Assembly (NCBI GenBank): GCA_963784195.1
Contig: CAWARA010000002.1
Coordinates: 22,233-86,232 of the forward strand
Direction: 5' to 3'
Length of the DNA stretch: 64,000 bases
Origin: CAVQAH01 sp963784195
GTDB taxonomy: Bacteria > Acidobacteriota > Vicinamibacteria > Vicinamibacterales > 2-12-FULL-66-21
The notes below the pieces were generated by a model that saw only the letters and a list, made by a program, of their open reading frames with translations, searched no databases and was not told the origin of the DNA. Shown piece by piece: positions 27,979-38,682 of this stretch (positions within the stretch are counted from its first letter, which is position 1; each line of letters begins with the position of its first letter). Both the position numbers and the translations under genes were made by a program.

Positions 27979-29047
27979 TCACCCGAACGTGAACACGAAC
28001 GTGTTCACGCCAGCATCGAGGAACTCGATCGCGAACTGTCGATCGAGGATCGGTCTCGACTGTCGGATTAGCTGATACAACCGTTGTTCGACGACGGTGC
28101 CGTTGCCGCCCTCGTCCACGTCGAGGCCGTGAGCAGCGCCAGGCGGCTGGGCGTCGATCGACACGCGGAAGCGTACGGACGTTCCTGGTCCCGGCGGCCC
28201 CATGACGAGGTGGAGGTCGCGGGCGTGAAAGCGGTACACGATCCGACCATTTGCACTGCTAAGAACGGTTGCCTGTCTCCCAATCGTCCACTCGCCTGCC
28301 AATGCCCATTGGTTGAGCGCCAGGCGCGCCGGGGCAGCATAGACGCGGCGCCGATCAGCAAGGGCACCGCCAGGCGATACAAAATTCTGCGTCCGCTCGT
28401 GCCCGACGTAATTTTCCGGTGACTTCAAGTTGTCCCAATCAGCCGCCACTTCGACGCCCACCGCATCGACGGATACGACGCCACCGGGAACGCTGCCAAC
28501 GGCGGCTTCTCCCAGCAACCGTTGAATGATCTGCTCCGATCGTTCGTACTCGCCTTCGCCGAAGTGATGCTCACGAACGCGCCCCCGTGCATCGATGAAA
28601 TAGAGGGCAGGCCAGTATTGGTTCTTGAAGGCGCGCCAGATTGAGTAGTCGTTGTCGATCACGACCGGATATTCGATCCGCAGCTGCTGTATGGCAGCGG
28701 CGAACGTTGTCGACGTTCTGTTCGAAGGCGAACTCGGGTGTGTGCACGCCGATCATGACCAGCCCTTGCTTGTACTTCTGCGCCCATGCGCGAATGTACG
28801 GGAGCGTGCGGAGCCAGTTGATGCACGTATAGGTGCAAAAATCGACAACGACCACTTTTCCGGCGAGGCTCGTCGGCGTCAGGCGGGGCGAATTGAGCCA
28901 CTCGGCGGCGCCGCCGAGCGCCGCCAACTCACGTGGTGCGCGTTGATTCGCTTCCACCATGCCGAAGATGCCGAGGCGCTCGCCGGCGAGCGTCATTGCA
29001 GCCGTGACGAGGAATCGTCGGCGGTCGCGGTCGATTGCCTCAGCCAC
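27979..29047 (-). CDS. TlpA/AhpC-like thioredoxin-fold protein with Tat-type leader, one frameshift
   Basis: GTG at 29047 lies 18 bp after the epoxide hydrolase stop. The leader DRDRRRFLVTAAMTLAG resembles a twin-arginine signal. The redox site is VVDFCTYTCINWLRTLPYI, where the second Cys belongs to the usual TYTCINW motif. Near 28699 one extra base breaks the frame. Removal gives NVDNVRAAIQQLRIEYPVV and then DNDYSIWRAFKNQYWPALYF. The C-terminal about 130 residues are a beta-rich DipZ-like domain. Expected to act in periplasmic thiol or peroxide chemistry. Confidence 0.8.
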
Positions 29048-29064
29048 GCGCCCAGTGCTCCACA

Positions 29065-30324
29065 CTATTTGCGCAGCGATCTGAAGCCCACGCGAATCTC
29101 TTCTGAAAGAAGTTGGGGCTGCTCCCATGCCGCGAAGTGACCACCTTTGTCGAGCTCGTTGTAATGGATCAGTTTGGGAAACGCCCGCTCCGCCCAGCTC
29201 CGCGGGGCTGGATAGAGTTCGTCAGGGAAGACGCTCACGGCAACCGGGATGGAGACGCCTTTGACATTGAAATACCCGAGTTTGCCAAAAGTCTCCCAAT
29301 AGAGACGGGCGCCAGAAAGCGCCGTGTTCGTCAACCAGGTGATCGTGATGTTGTCGAGGATGTCGTCGCGCGTGAGGCCCTCAGACTGTCCGTCAAAGAC
29401 GCGTGCGATGAGCTCATAACTGCGCGCGTCGTGATCAAGGAAATAAGCCGCAAGGCCGACGGGTGAGTCGGCGATTCCGTATAGTGTTTGCGGCCGCAGA
29501 CCCATCTGGAACCCGTAGGCGATTCCCTTTTGATAAACGAACTGCAGACGGTCGTAAGCGAGTTTCTCATCGGCTGAGAGACCCGATGGCGCCGGCGCCC
29601 CGGAAAAAGCCGCCTGGTCAATGTCGACTGGAAAGATGCCAGGCATGTTGGTGTGAATGCCGAGCAACTCCGGAGGCGCAAGCAGACCCATTTGTTCGGT
29701 GATGACCGCGCCCCAATCGCCGCCTTGCGCCACGAATTTCGTGTACCCGAGGCGCTTCATCAGCACGACCCAGGCACGCGCGATGTGGGGACAATCCCAC
29801 CCGGTGGTGGTCGGTTTTCCTGAGTATCCGTAGCCCGGTATTGACGGGATCACCAGGTGGAAAGCATCTGATGCATTTCCGCCGTGTGCGGTGGGATTGG
29901 TCAGCGGATCGATGATCTTCATCTGTTCGATGACCGAGCCGGGCCATCCGTGCGTGACGATGAGCGGCAGCGCGCCTTCATGTTTCGAACGAACGTGAAT
30001 GAAGTGAATGTCCAGCCCATCGATCTCGGTGATGAACTGCGGCAGGGCAGTGAGCTTCGCCTCCACCTTCCGCCAATCGTAGTCAGTCCCCCAATAGCGC
30101 GCGAGTTTCTGAATCGTCGCGAGCTGCACGCCTTGCGACTGATCGGTGACCGTTTCCCGTTCGGGCCACCTGGTTGCGTTGATGCGCCTGCGCAATTCAA
30201 TGAGTTCCGCGTCCGGAACATTCACACGAAACGGACGAATGGCGGTCTTGTCAGCCGCCTGCTCGCTGCCTCGTTCTGCAGCACTGGTTGTGGACTTTTC
30301 GGTTTGGTCTGTCTGAAGGCTCAT
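29065..30324 (-). CDS. Epoxide hydrolase (alpha/beta-hydrolase, N-terminal EHN domain)
   Basis: ATG at 30324. The EHN domain (IRPFRVNVPDAELIELRRRI) precedes the alpha/beta core: oxyanion HGWPGS, nucleophile GGDWGAVI, and catalytic His in GGHFAAWEQP. 419 residues, normal length. Cytoplasmic, converts epoxides to diols. Probably the first gene of a two-gene operon with the thioredoxin-fold protein. Confidence 0.92.
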   Translation of the reverse strand: MSLQTDQTEKSTTSAAERGSEQAADKTAIRPFRVNVPDAELIELRRRINATRWPERETVTDQSQGVQLATIQKLARYWGTDYDWRKVEAKLTALPQFITEIDGLDIHFIHVRSKHEGALPLIVTHGWPGSVIEQMKIIDPLTNPTAHGGNASDAFHLVIPSIPGYGYSGKPTTTGWDCPHIARAWVVLMKRLGYTKFVAQGGDWGAVITEQMGLLAPPELLGIHTNMPGIFPVDIDQAAFSGAPAPSGLSADEKLAYDRLQFVYQKGIAYGFQMGLRPQTLYGIADSPVGLAAYFLDHDARSYELIARVFDGQSEGLTRDDILDNITITWLTNTALSGARLYWETFGKLGYFNVKGVSIPVAVSVFPDELYPAPRSWAERAFPKLIHYNELDKGGHFAAWEQPQLLSEEIRVGFRSLRK

Positions 30325-30617
30325 GGCAATACCTTTCACGCCGTATGAAACCAGACGCGCGCGGTCGGGCCCATTGGACCATGGTCCTGTGAGCGCACGT
30401 CCTCTTTTGAGCGGGCTCCTATCGTAGGTTGACCTTCCCAAGCTGCACGTAGCACCAAAGGCTTATTGGTGCGCTGGCCGTCCGGCGCTAGGCTTACCGG
30501 ATCGCCTCAGTCGTCGTCTGCCCGCTCCACGGCATCCCGTGGGTGGGCGCGCGATCGGATGCACGTGACGCGGTTCCATCACGTTGGAAAAGTGAAGACA
30601 TCGCGAGCGAGGTCACA

Positions 30618-31310
30618 ATGAGCAGCACACAGACGAGCAATGAACACGCCACCAAAGTCCCCACCAAAGCGACGGTCGATCTGAAGCTCGAGGTCGTCAT
30701 CCTTCCGGTGTCCGATGTCGAACGCGCCAAGCGCTTCTACGGGAGCCTGGGGTGGCGGCTGGACGCCGATTTCTCCGCCGGTGATGACTGGCGGGCGCTG
30801 CAGATGACACCGCCCGGCTCACCGTGCTCCATTATTTTCGGCAAGGGAGTCACGGCAGCTGTGCCGGGGTCAGTTCAGGGAACGTTCCTCATCGTCGACG
30901 ACGTCGAGGCAGCACGCGCCGCGCTCATCGGATCCGGCGCCGACGTGAGCGAGGTGTTCCATTTCGACGGCCCCCTCCATGTCGACGGAACGAAGGGACG
31001 CGTGCCAGGAAAGGACCCTGAGGGTCAGTCCTACCGCTCGTGGGCCTCTTTCAGCGATCCGGACGGCAACAGCTGGATGCTCCAGGAGATCAAGACGCGG
31101 CTTCCCGGACGAGGGTTCGGCGTGGACGTCGCGACGCTGACAGAGCTGCTGCGCGAGACAGAGGAGCATCATGGCAAGTACGAACCGACGGCTCCGAAGC
31201 ACCACTGGTCGTCGTGGTACGCCGCCTACATCGTCGCGCGCGAGCAGGGGAGCACTCCCGAGGAGGCGGCCAAACGCGGTGCGCTCCAGATCGAAGGCGC
31301 CCGCGGATAA
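30618..31310 (+). CDS. VOC-family glyoxalase-like protein
   Basis: ATG at 30618. Shows LEVVILPVSDVERAKRFYGS, SPCSIIFGKGV and FSDPDGNSWMLQEI, the usual single-repeat VOC pattern. A C-terminal helical extension (LTELLRETEEHHGKYE, HHWSSWYAAYIVARE) is typical of a common actinobacterial/proteobacterial subgroup. Enzymatic role unknown. Confidence 0.85.
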   Translation: MSSTQTSNEHATKVPTKATVDLKLEVVILPVSDVERAKRFYGSLGWRLDADFSAGDDWRALQMTPPGSPCSIIFGKGVTAAVPGSVQGTFLIVDDVEAARAALIGSGADVSEVFHFDGPLHVDGTKGRVPGKDPEGQSYRSWASFSDPDGNSWMLQEIKTRLPGRGFGVDVATLTELLRETEEHHGKYEPTAPKHHWSSWYAAYIVAREQGSTPEEAAKRGALQIEGARG

Positions 31311-31490
31311 GGGCCGGCATCGATTTCCCGCGCAGCCTTTCCCGACCACGCTCACACTGCCGTTCGACTTGCACGAGCGGGTGACGGTGGAGTGATTCGG
31401 CTGATGTAGTCTCAGGCTGCTGGGGCCAGAGTCACTCGATGTCTGGCGACCGGCGGTGTGATGTTCATCGCCGAGGGATTGGTGTGTGCA

Positions 31491-32057
31491 ATGAGCTACG
31501 ATCTGGTCGCATGGAAGGCGCCGCGCGTGACCGACGAGGAGGAGGCAGCGCGCCTGGTCGAACGGTACTTCGCCAGCGATGACGCGACGCCGTTCAGCGT
31601 CAGCAGTGACGTCGAAGGGTTCTACGCGGACCTGATGAAGAAGTATCCGCTGCCAGACCCCGCCAATCCCTATCATGTCGCCAGCGACCAGACGCAATGG
31701 GCGATGGAGTGCGAGCCATCCGATCGCGTGGTGGTGTTGAGTCTGAGCTCGGGCACGCCAGGCGAGGTGGTGGACGAGATCGTCGCGCTGGCGCGCGCGC
31801 GCGATCTGGTTCTCTTCGACCCGCAAGGGCCCTCGATTTACTCTCCTGAATTGCCGCCGGAACCCGAAGACATCCCCGGCCAGGTGCGGCAGGCGCTGAC
31901 CGCCGGTGCCGCCGGCGCCGGGATATTCGTCGCGGCCTTCTACATTCCCTGGCGGATCCTGAGCTGGCCCATCATGGCCGCTAGCGGATTCCTGATGGTG
32001 ATGAGCATCTATACGCTGGTGGTGCTCTGGAAACCCGAATGGCAGCCGAAGGAGTGA
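31491..32057 (+). CDS. Hypothetical protein with C-terminal membrane hairpin
   Basis: ATG at 31491. The soluble part starts MSYDLVAWKAP and is acidic with an Asp/Glu-rich helix (TDEEEAARLVERYF), as in a family of small unknown bacterial proteins. Two hydrophobic segments follow near the C-terminus (GAGIFVAAFYIPWRILSWPI and GFLMVMSIYTLVVLW). Function unknown. Confidence 0.75.
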   Translation: MSYDLVAWKAPRVTDEEEAARLVERYFASDDATPFSVSSDVEGFYADLMKKYPLPDPANPYHVASDQTQWAMECEPSDRVVVLSLSSGTPGEVVDEIVALARARDLVLFDPQGPSIYSPELPPEPEDIPGQVRQALTAGAAGAGIFVAAFYIPWRILSWPIMAASGFLMVMSIYTLVVLWKPEWQPKE

Positions 32058-32147
32058 AACGACACACCACGCGCTTGTTGACTGTCCGTCGACCCAGGCG
32101 TATCGTCCGCCGAGCCGGGGGTGTTGAAGCACATCGAGGAACACTAC

Positions 32148-33116
32148 ATGAAGACTCAACGCACGATGAGACGCCTTGCCATCGGTGTTTTCCTGGCGGC
32201 CTCGCTGGGAGCCCACTCGCTCGCCGCCACCACGTTCATGTCGGTCGAGCCCATTCCGAATCGAGATGTGGTGGGGCAGGACGCTCTCGCCGCCATCCGT
32301 AGCGCGGGTTATTCCAACCTGGAAGTGTGGAGCCAACGGCTGCTCGACGACTGCAACATCGTGCAAAACGCGATCGATGTGCTGACAGCGCATGGAGCGA
32401 TCAGCACGGTCAATTCCGGCAACACCAGCTTTCGCGTGGCTGCGGGTGGCTTTGAAACTGTCACCAGTCCTTCCTTCGTGGCGACTGTCCGGGACTCAGG
32501 GAACGATCCGGTGAGTGAGGCAGACGTTGACGTTCTCAGCAACGCGCTTGGGTACGTCCTGAACCAGGGTGCAACGGCACATTTCAGTCCCGATAACGCC
32601 AAGGCCTATCAGTTCTCTCTCGACTACGCGGTCGTGACATTTGCGGGCACGCTGACCGGCCTGGAAGCAAAGGCGTTTTTCGATTTCCTGGGTACTGTCG
32701 ATTTCGCGCTCTGGGGTGGTCAGTTTGCCGGTTTCACCCAGATCGACTTCGAAGATTCGCTAACAAACAACTCGATGCTCTTTCTCAAACCTGCCGCGAC
32801 GAAACGGCGGTTCATTGACGGCCTTTCCACCGCAGCAGCCAGTCCCACTTTCGGGGCCACATATGTGACGCTCAACAACAACGGCGAACCGACCACGGCC
32901 CAGGCTGGCATCGCTTTTCCAGGTAATGACTGGATCGCCTTTCCCGATGGCGATCAATACCTGACAAATCTCAACAACCCTTCTCCGCAGTTGCTGGAGG
33001 CGCTTGCGTCGTTACGGCAACTGCATCTTCAGGCGGTGGCCGACCTTCTGGAAGCGATCGGCAGGGGCAAAGTCAAACAGTTCCTCAATCATCAATTCAG
33101 CTGCCCGACCCCGTGA
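32148..33116 (+). CDS. Secreted hypothetical protein
   Basis: ATG at 32148. Signal peptide (RRLAIGVFLAASLGAHSLAA). The mature 300 residues are beta-rich with no recognised motif and a helical C-terminus (LEALASLRQLHLQAVADLL). It has one Cys near the start and one at the end (DDCN, FSCPTP), possibly a disulfide. Lower local GC than neighbours. Function unknown. Confidence 0.7.
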   Translation: MKTQRTMRRLAIGVFLAASLGAHSLAATTFMSVEPIPNRDVVGQDALAAIRSAGYSNLEVWSQRLLDDCNIVQNAIDVLTAHGAISTVNSGNTSFRVAAGGFETVTSPSFVATVRDSGNDPVSEADVDVLSNALGYVLNQGATAHFSPDNAKAYQFSLDYAVVTFAGTLTGLEAKAFFDFLGTVDFALWGGQFAGFTQIDFEDSLTNNSMLFLKPAATKRRFIDGLSTAAASPTFGATYVTLNNNGEPTTAQAGIAFPGNDWIAFPDGDQYLTNLNNPSPQLLEALASLRQLHLQAVADLLEAIGRGKVKQFLNHQFSCPTP

Positions 33117-33147
33117 TGCCTTGGCAGCTCTTCGAAAGCGAGGAATC

Positions 33148-33459
33148 ATGGGAGTTGAGCTCGAACTGGCGGTGTTGCTCGCGTTGTCCGTGCTGGGCCA
33201 GAGCGTGTTCGCACGATTCGAGATCGAAACGCCGCCGATCAGGAAAATCCTGAAGTGGTTCACGATGGCCGCGATCACACTGGGCCTCTATCGAATTGCC
33301 GGGCATTGGGCGCTTCTCGTTCCCGGCGTCATGGGTGCCGCGGGGACAACATTTCATTTCATTTGGTGTCGCCGAAATGGGATCGATCCGATTCGCGCGA
33401 CACCTGTTCGCAAGTACTACCAGTTGCGGGGCTGGAAGTGGCCGTACGCCACGGAGTAG
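33148..33459 (+). CDS. Small membrane protein
   Basis: ATG at 33148 with GAGGAA upstream. 103 residues, three hydrophobic stretches (LELAVLLALSVLGQSVF, FTMAAITLGLYRIAG, ALLVPGVMGAAGTTFHFI) and a basic, aromatic C-terminus (YYQLRGWKWPYATE). Family not recognised. Confidence 0.65.
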   Translation: MGVELELAVLLALSVLGQSVFARFEIETPPIRKILKWFTMAAITLGLYRIAGHWALLVPGVMGAAGTTFHFIWCRRNGIDPIRATPVRKYYQLRGWKWPYATE

Positions 33460-33477
33460 CGGGGGACGGCCAACGCG

Positions 33478-33535
33478 TTACTCGTCTCGGATAACGGCCA
33501 GCGGATCGATGCCGATCGAGCCGATCATTGAGCCT
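33478..33535 (-). pseudogene. Possible 3' remnant of an ADOP/FtsX permease
   Basis: The minus frame reads GSMIGSIGIDPLAVIRDE and stop. This matches the invariant C-terminal DP-L-V-RDE of acidobacterial orphan permeases. Nothing upstream supports the rest of the gene. Confidence 0.35.
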
Positions 33536-33570
33536 TGGACGACTCGCTCGGTGTCGGCGGATTATTGGCC

Positions 33571-33807
33571 TCAGGCCAGGTCCACGTCTTCAATGACATC
33601 GCCGTCCGGCGTTTTGCACCGCACCTTCACCGGACGGCCTGTGTCCATCGCGTACCGCAACTGGTTGAAGATTCTGTCGAAGCTCGTATGCGCTCTCGGG
33701 AGCTTGTAGAAGCGGGCGGATTCCAGGAACCCGACACCCACATCGTCCGCCCCCTTCGGATCGCGCATGTGCGCCACCGTCATCCCGCGCTCTGAGGTTA
33801 TGGACAT
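33571..33807 (-). CDS. Small hypothetical protein (78 residues)
   Basis: A compact frame with plausible codon use: FYKLPRAHTSFDRIFNQLRY, then GRPVKVRCKTPDGDVIEDVD. No ribosome site stands out. It lies alone in an about 630-bp gap before the antiporter. 33808-34091 holds nothing I can support. Confidence 0.4.
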   Translation of the reverse strand: MSITSERGMTVAHMRDPKGADDVGVGFLESARFYKLPRAHTSFDRIFNQLRYAMDTGRPVKVRCKTPDGDVIEDVDLA

Positions 33808-34091
33808 GTCGTGAAATTCTTGTAGTCAATCAGCGTGGAGCGAGTCATCGTTCTTGTTGGCAAAGCTGAACACCCTCTCGCAGCAATAGCCGTATCGTTC
33901 GACGATGATCCGACGTTCCGGCCTATGCGCAGGTCGTGCCTGCGCTGTCAATTGTCGCAGACGACGCGGAGGGCCGGGTGGACGCAAGTGTACGCAAGTT
34001 AGCAGGTACGTGTACTGCTCGTTTCAGCGCCGCCCGGAGCTCATCCCACCTGTGACATGATTGCAGTCGGCTGATCTGGGCATTTGGCCTC

Positions 34092-35522
34092 ATGAAAAGT
34101 CGACTGCTCGTCTACATCCTCTTCGTCATCGCCGCCGTGCTCGCGGTCGCGGGATTGATTCAGCTCGGCGGCGCGTGGTTCCCACTGCAAGGTGTCGGGG
34201 TGGTCTCGCCGGCCGAGCAGTCCTCAGGCGCCCTTGCGCAAATGCGCGACAACGCGCACCATCCTCTGCCGCGTCTCATTCTTCAGCTGATTGTCATCCT
34301 GCTCGCAGCACGCGTGTTCGGGAGTGTTGCGCGCCGTCTGGGACAACCGCCGGTGATCGGCGAAATCGCGGCCGGCGTGCTGCTGGGTCCATCGCTGCTC
34401 GGATGGGTGATGCCAGACGGGAGCGCATTTCTGTTTCCGAGCGCGTCGATGCCGATCCTGCAGCTGCTAAGTCAGATCGGGGTACTCCTGTTCATGTTCG
34501 TGGTGGGCGTGGAGCTCGAACCCTCCTACTTGCGCGGGAAGGCCCAGGCGGCGGTTGCCGTGAGCCACTTCAGCATCATCATCCCGTTTACGCTCGGCGT
34601 GTCGCTGTCGCTGGCGCTCTACACGCGTTACGCCCCGCCGGGGGTGCCGTTCCATGCGTTTGCGCTGTTCTGCGGCATCGCCATGAGCATTACGGCCTTC
34701 CCGGTACTGGCGCGCATCCTGGAAGAACGCCACCTGACGCACACGCCATTGGGAACGACCGCGATCACGTGCGCGGCGGTCGACGACGTGACGGCGTGGA
34801 GCCTCCTCGCATTCGTGGTCGCGATCACGACCGCGGGCGGCGCCGTCGAAATGCTGCTCGCGATGGTGGCGCTGTCGGTGATGTTCGTGCTCCTGATGAT
34901 CTTCGTCGGCCGTCCCATCCTGCAGCGCGTGCTGAATCCCGACACGGTAGGCGACACGTTCAGCAAGGAGCGCATGGCGATCGTGCTGGCGGTGATGCTG
35001 TCGTCGGCGCTCGTCACCGAGATCATCGGCATCCATGCTCTGTTCGGCGCCTTCGTCGCGGGCGCGATCATGCCGGCCGGAGGCACGTTCCGCACCGTGC
35101 TGCGCGATCGGCTCGAAAGCGTCAGCTCGGTGTTCCTGTTGCCGCTGTTCTTCGCGTACACGGGCCTTCGCACGCAAATCGGTCTCCTCGACAACGTGGT
35201 GAGCTGGGCGATCTGCCTGGGGATCATCGCGGTGGCGACGGCCGGCAAGCTCGGTGGGACGGTGATCGCGGCGCGCTGGACCGGCCTGCCGTGGCGCGAT
35301 TCGGTGGCGCTCGGCGCCCTCATGAACACCCGCGGACTGATGGAGCTCATTGCGCTCAACGTCGGCTACGACCTGGGCATCCTCACACCCGAGATCTTCG
35401 CCATGATGGTGCTCATGGCGCTTGTGACGACGGCGATGACGGGCCCTCTTCTCTCGCTCAGCCTCAACTGGGGGCGGCGCCGCGAGCCTGCCGCAGCAGC
35501 CCCTTTGGCACGATCATCGTAG
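34092..35522 (+). CDS. CPA2-family cation:proton antiporter
   Basis: 476 residues with about 13 hydrophobic segments. Key blocks are RLGQPPVIGEIAAGVLLGPS, the core LLFMFVVGVELEP, and AITCAAVDDVTAWSLLAF with the ion-binding Asp pair. Later are EIIGIHALFGAFVAGAIMP and GALMNTRGLMELIALN. There is no C-terminal RCK/TrkA domain. It exchanges K+ or Na+ for protons at the inner membrane. Converges with the CHAT gene, 6 bp apart. Confidence 0.92.
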   Translation: MKSRLLVYILFVIAAVLAVAGLIQLGGAWFPLQGVGVVSPAEQSSGALAQMRDNAHHPLPRLILQLIVILLAARVFGSVARRLGQPPVIGEIAAGVLLGPSLLGWVMPDGSAFLFPSASMPILQLLSQIGVLLFMFVVGVELEPSYLRGKAQAAVAVSHFSIIIPFTLGVSLSLALYTRYAPPGVPFHAFALFCGIAMSITAFPVLARILEERHLTHTPLGTTAITCAAVDDVTAWSLLAFVVAITTAGGAVEMLLAMVALSVMFVLLMIFVGRPILQRVLNPDTVGDTFSKERMAIVLAVMLSSALVTEIIGIHALFGAFVAGAIMPAGGTFRTVLRDRLESVSSVFLLPLFFAYTGLRTQIGLLDNVVSWAICLGIIAVATAGKLGGTVIAARWTGLPWRDSVALGALMNTRGLMELIALNVGYDLGILTPEIFAMMVLMALVTTAMTGPLLSLSLNWGRRREPAAAAPLARSS

Positions 35523-35528
35523 AATCGA

Positions 35529-38500
35529 TCACCGCCATTCGCCCTGCAGCACGAACGCCCCCCAATAGTAGGGCGCCGTCCACCGCTGGTCCTTCCAGAT
35601 CGTGAGTTGCGCCTCACGCAACGCCGCGGCTGGTGGCTTGCCATCCTCCAGCATCAGCCGGTAGAAGTGTGTCATCAGCACAGAGGTGGCCTCATCGTCG
35701 ACCTTCCAGAGGCTCGCGACGACCCGCGCCGCGCCGGCATACATGAAGCCGCGCGCCAACCCGACCAGTCCCTCGCCTTTGATGTCCTTTCCCAGGCCGG
35801 TGTCGCACGCGCTGAGCACGACCAGTTCAGCGGGCAGGTGGAGGTTGTAGATGTCGTGAAGCCGCAGGAAGCCGTTCTGCGGCCGTCCGGTTTGATCGAC
35901 GAGCGATAGCGCGATGCCCGAGAGCTCTGGATGGTCGCCGTTCAGCAGGCCGTGTGTGGCGAAGTGGACGATGCGATATTCGCTGAGCTCCGGACTCATC
36001 GCCTTCGCCCGCGTCGCGTCGAAGCCCATCGCGATCAGGGCTGTGCCCGCCGGCGCGAGGGAGGTGATCGCTTTTGCTTCTTCGCGCGATGAGAGCAGGC
36101 GCGGCAGCGCATAGCCGATGCCCGCGTCTCTCGAAACACCGCCCAGGTCCGCCGTCGTCGCTTGACGTCCTCCGCCCGGACGTTCCTTTTTTGACCGCCG
36201 ACGAGATACGTGGATCGTCCAGCTCGAAGACTGGATCGGCCAGAAGCGCGACGGCCTTGGGCGCTGGCGTGCGCGCGATCGTTTCGCGCCGCAGCGCGGC
36301 AAGCGCTGACGCCGAGGGCAGGTTCACGATCTCGTGATCGACCATGAGCGGGACAGGACGCTCCTGGGGCGATGACTCGCTCGGGCGTCCCGGCGCGTCC
36401 GGTGCAGGCAATGCCGCGAAGGGGATGTACTGCAGCGCCCCCTCGGCGGCGATGAGCAATCGCTTGTCGCCAAGCTGGCCTGCCACCGGCCCCAGCGTCA
36501 TCTGGCTCAGCGCCGCAGCGTCCTGCCAGTATCGAGCATCGGCGTCTTTCACACGCGCGTGATAGTCGCTGTCGGTGTCGCCGGGTCTGCGCTGGCGTGC
36601 GCGGAGGTCGTCGTACACGAGGCGGGCAGCGCGCTCTACGTCAGCACGTTTGGGCAGATCATGACTGGTGAGCGAGGTCCGCGTCACGGCCCACAGGTAA
36701 CTCCGCTCGTCGCCCAGCGCGTACTCCAGGAGCAACGTGCGATCGTCCAGCAACTTCTGCACGTCGGCGATGGCGAGTGGCTGCACCTGCGTGAGAGCGG
36801 CATAGCGAGGACCTTGCGCCTTGATCTGGTTCCTCACCTCTTCGTAGGCATCCGTCAGCTTGGCCAGCTCCTTGTCGAGGGCGGCCGCTTCTTCCCTGGT
36901 ATGGTTGCCGCTCAGCAACCGAGCCTGGCGCTCGGCCACAGCATCGAGCTGCTGCCCGAACGAGCGCTCGCGCGCGAGCAACGCCGGGTCAACGCCCTGC
37001 CGGATGTCTGCGCGCGCCTCGGCAAGCAAGTCGATCAGGCTTCGGGCGCGCGCGTGTTCGCTTGCCGCCAGGGCCTCCGCCGCGAACCCTCGCGAGGGCC
37101 GCTGACGGTGGAGCATCATCAACACGTCGACCAGCAGATCGTAGTACTGCCGAACGGAGGCCAGATACGATGCGCGCAACTCCTGGCTGGCGACGTTGGT
37201 CCGCAGCGACTCGACGATGCCCAACGCGGACTGGATGGTGGCGCGTGCCTCGCCGAGCTCGCCGAGCCCGCGCTGTGCGCCCGCCATGTTGAAGAACGTC
37301 AGCGACTCTGCGAAGCGATCGCCGAACGTCCGGGCGAGCGGGAGGGCTCGCACGTAGTAGTCGAGCGCCTCGCGCTGGCGGCCCAGGCTTTCGTACACCC
37401 GGCCAATGTAGTTCAGTGTGTAGGCCGCGGCGCGAGCGTCCTGGCCAGTCCGCGTCAGCTGGAGCGACTGCTTGAAGTAGTCGAGCGCGCGATCCTTGTC
37501 GCCGAGCCCATCGTGAACCACCCCGATATCTCTGAGCGTCTGCGCTTCCAGGCGGGGCATGGCGAGTTGGCGGAAGGTCGCCAGCGCAGGAAGGTAGGAG
37601 TCGAGCGCCTTCTGGCTTTCTCCAAGGCGATAGTAGACGCGGCCGATATCCAATTGAGTCTCGGCGGCGCCCCAACGGTCGTCAGTCGCCTGGAAGAGGA
37701 GCAGTGCCTGACCCCAGTATTCGAGCGCGCGCCGCTCTTCGCCGAGTCCTCGATACACGACGGCGATGTTCGCGAGGATGATCGCCGTCGAAGCGCGGTC
37801 GCCGGTCGGCTCGATGAGCTGCCGGGCCTGAAGGTGGGAGTTCAGAGCTTCCTGTCGATCGCCCAGCTTGTTCTGGAGATTCCCGAGTGCCGTGAGCGCG
37901 AGGGCCTCGCCCCGGGACTCCTTCGCGTCCCGCCACAGGGCGAGCGCTCGATGGTACGCGTCGAGAGCCTTTTGAGTCTCACTGAGCGTCTGATAGATGT
38001 AGCCGAGAGCGTCGAGAGATTGCGCCTCTCCCCGAGCGTCAGCCAGCGCGCGCCACTGCGACAAGGCCTGCTCCTGATGATGCCGCGCCTTGGCCATGTC
38101 GCCCATACTGTAGTAGGCCTCTCCCATGACCCTGAGCGCCCGCGCTTCGCCATGTGGGTTGCCAGCCGCCTGGTTCAATTTGAGCGCGGTGGTGGCATTG
38201 TCGAGCGCGTGCTGCGTGTCGCCCAGATAGAACTGCAGGTATGCGAGGCCGGCCAGCGTCTCTCCCTCGCTCCGAGCATCGTTGGCGCTTCGGCTGAGCG
38301 AAAGGGCGTCATTGTAGTGGGACAATGCTTTCTGCGTCTCGCCGAGCGCCTGACAGACCTCCGCGATAGCTCTGACGGCTTTGGCCTCTCCGCTCACGTC
38401 GCCGGCGGCCTTCCACGCGCTGCGTGCCGTTTCGAACGCCGTGATGGCCTGACGGCTGGATGATTCCTTCTCCTCCGCGCGAAGGCGGGAACCCTCGATG

Positions 38501-38679
38501 AACGCGCGCTCGGCAACGAGCCGGCTCCGGTCGGGGCTGGACGTTGCTCGAAGCCTGGACGCGTCGAGCGGAGCCCCGCCAGCGCCACTGCGGGTAGGAC
38601 CAGCGTGGGGAAGTGATGATGGCTGCGTCAGGAGCCCAAGACAAACGGCCAGGAGTGCGACCCGGCGGGTCGGCGTCAT
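35529..38679 (-). CDS. TPR-CHAT protease (caspase-superfamily), one frameshift
   Basis: ATG at 38679, 3 bp after the clostripain-like stop. An N-terminal hydrophobic leader (RRVALLAVCLGLLTQPSS) suggests export. About ten tetratricopeptide repeats with 40-residue period follow (each like ALGYIYQTLSETQKALDAYHRAL), then a helical linker (ARARSLIDLLAEARA). The CHAT domain keeps both catalytic residues: His in IVHFATHG and Cys in VVLSACDTG, with a normal end YWGAFVLQGEWR. A T6 run (36187-36192) has one extra base; removal restores VKKERPGGG. TPRs are presumed to bind a partner or substrate. Confidence 0.88.
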
Positions 38680-38682
38680 GAC

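Noticed and set aside
30494..30730. Minus-strand ORF with a hydrophobic helix opposite the VOC gene start
   Set aside because: The helix is the complement of the VOC protein's leading codons. No independent support.
34061..35605. Long plus-strand frame overlapping the antiporter, rich in Arg/His/Ala
   Set aside because: It is the antiporter gene read in another frame; composition and lack of motifs mark it as a shadow.
36559..38463. 634-residue plus-strand open frame
   Set aside because: Antisense to the TPR region of the CHAT protein. The apparent periodicity mirrors the TPRs.
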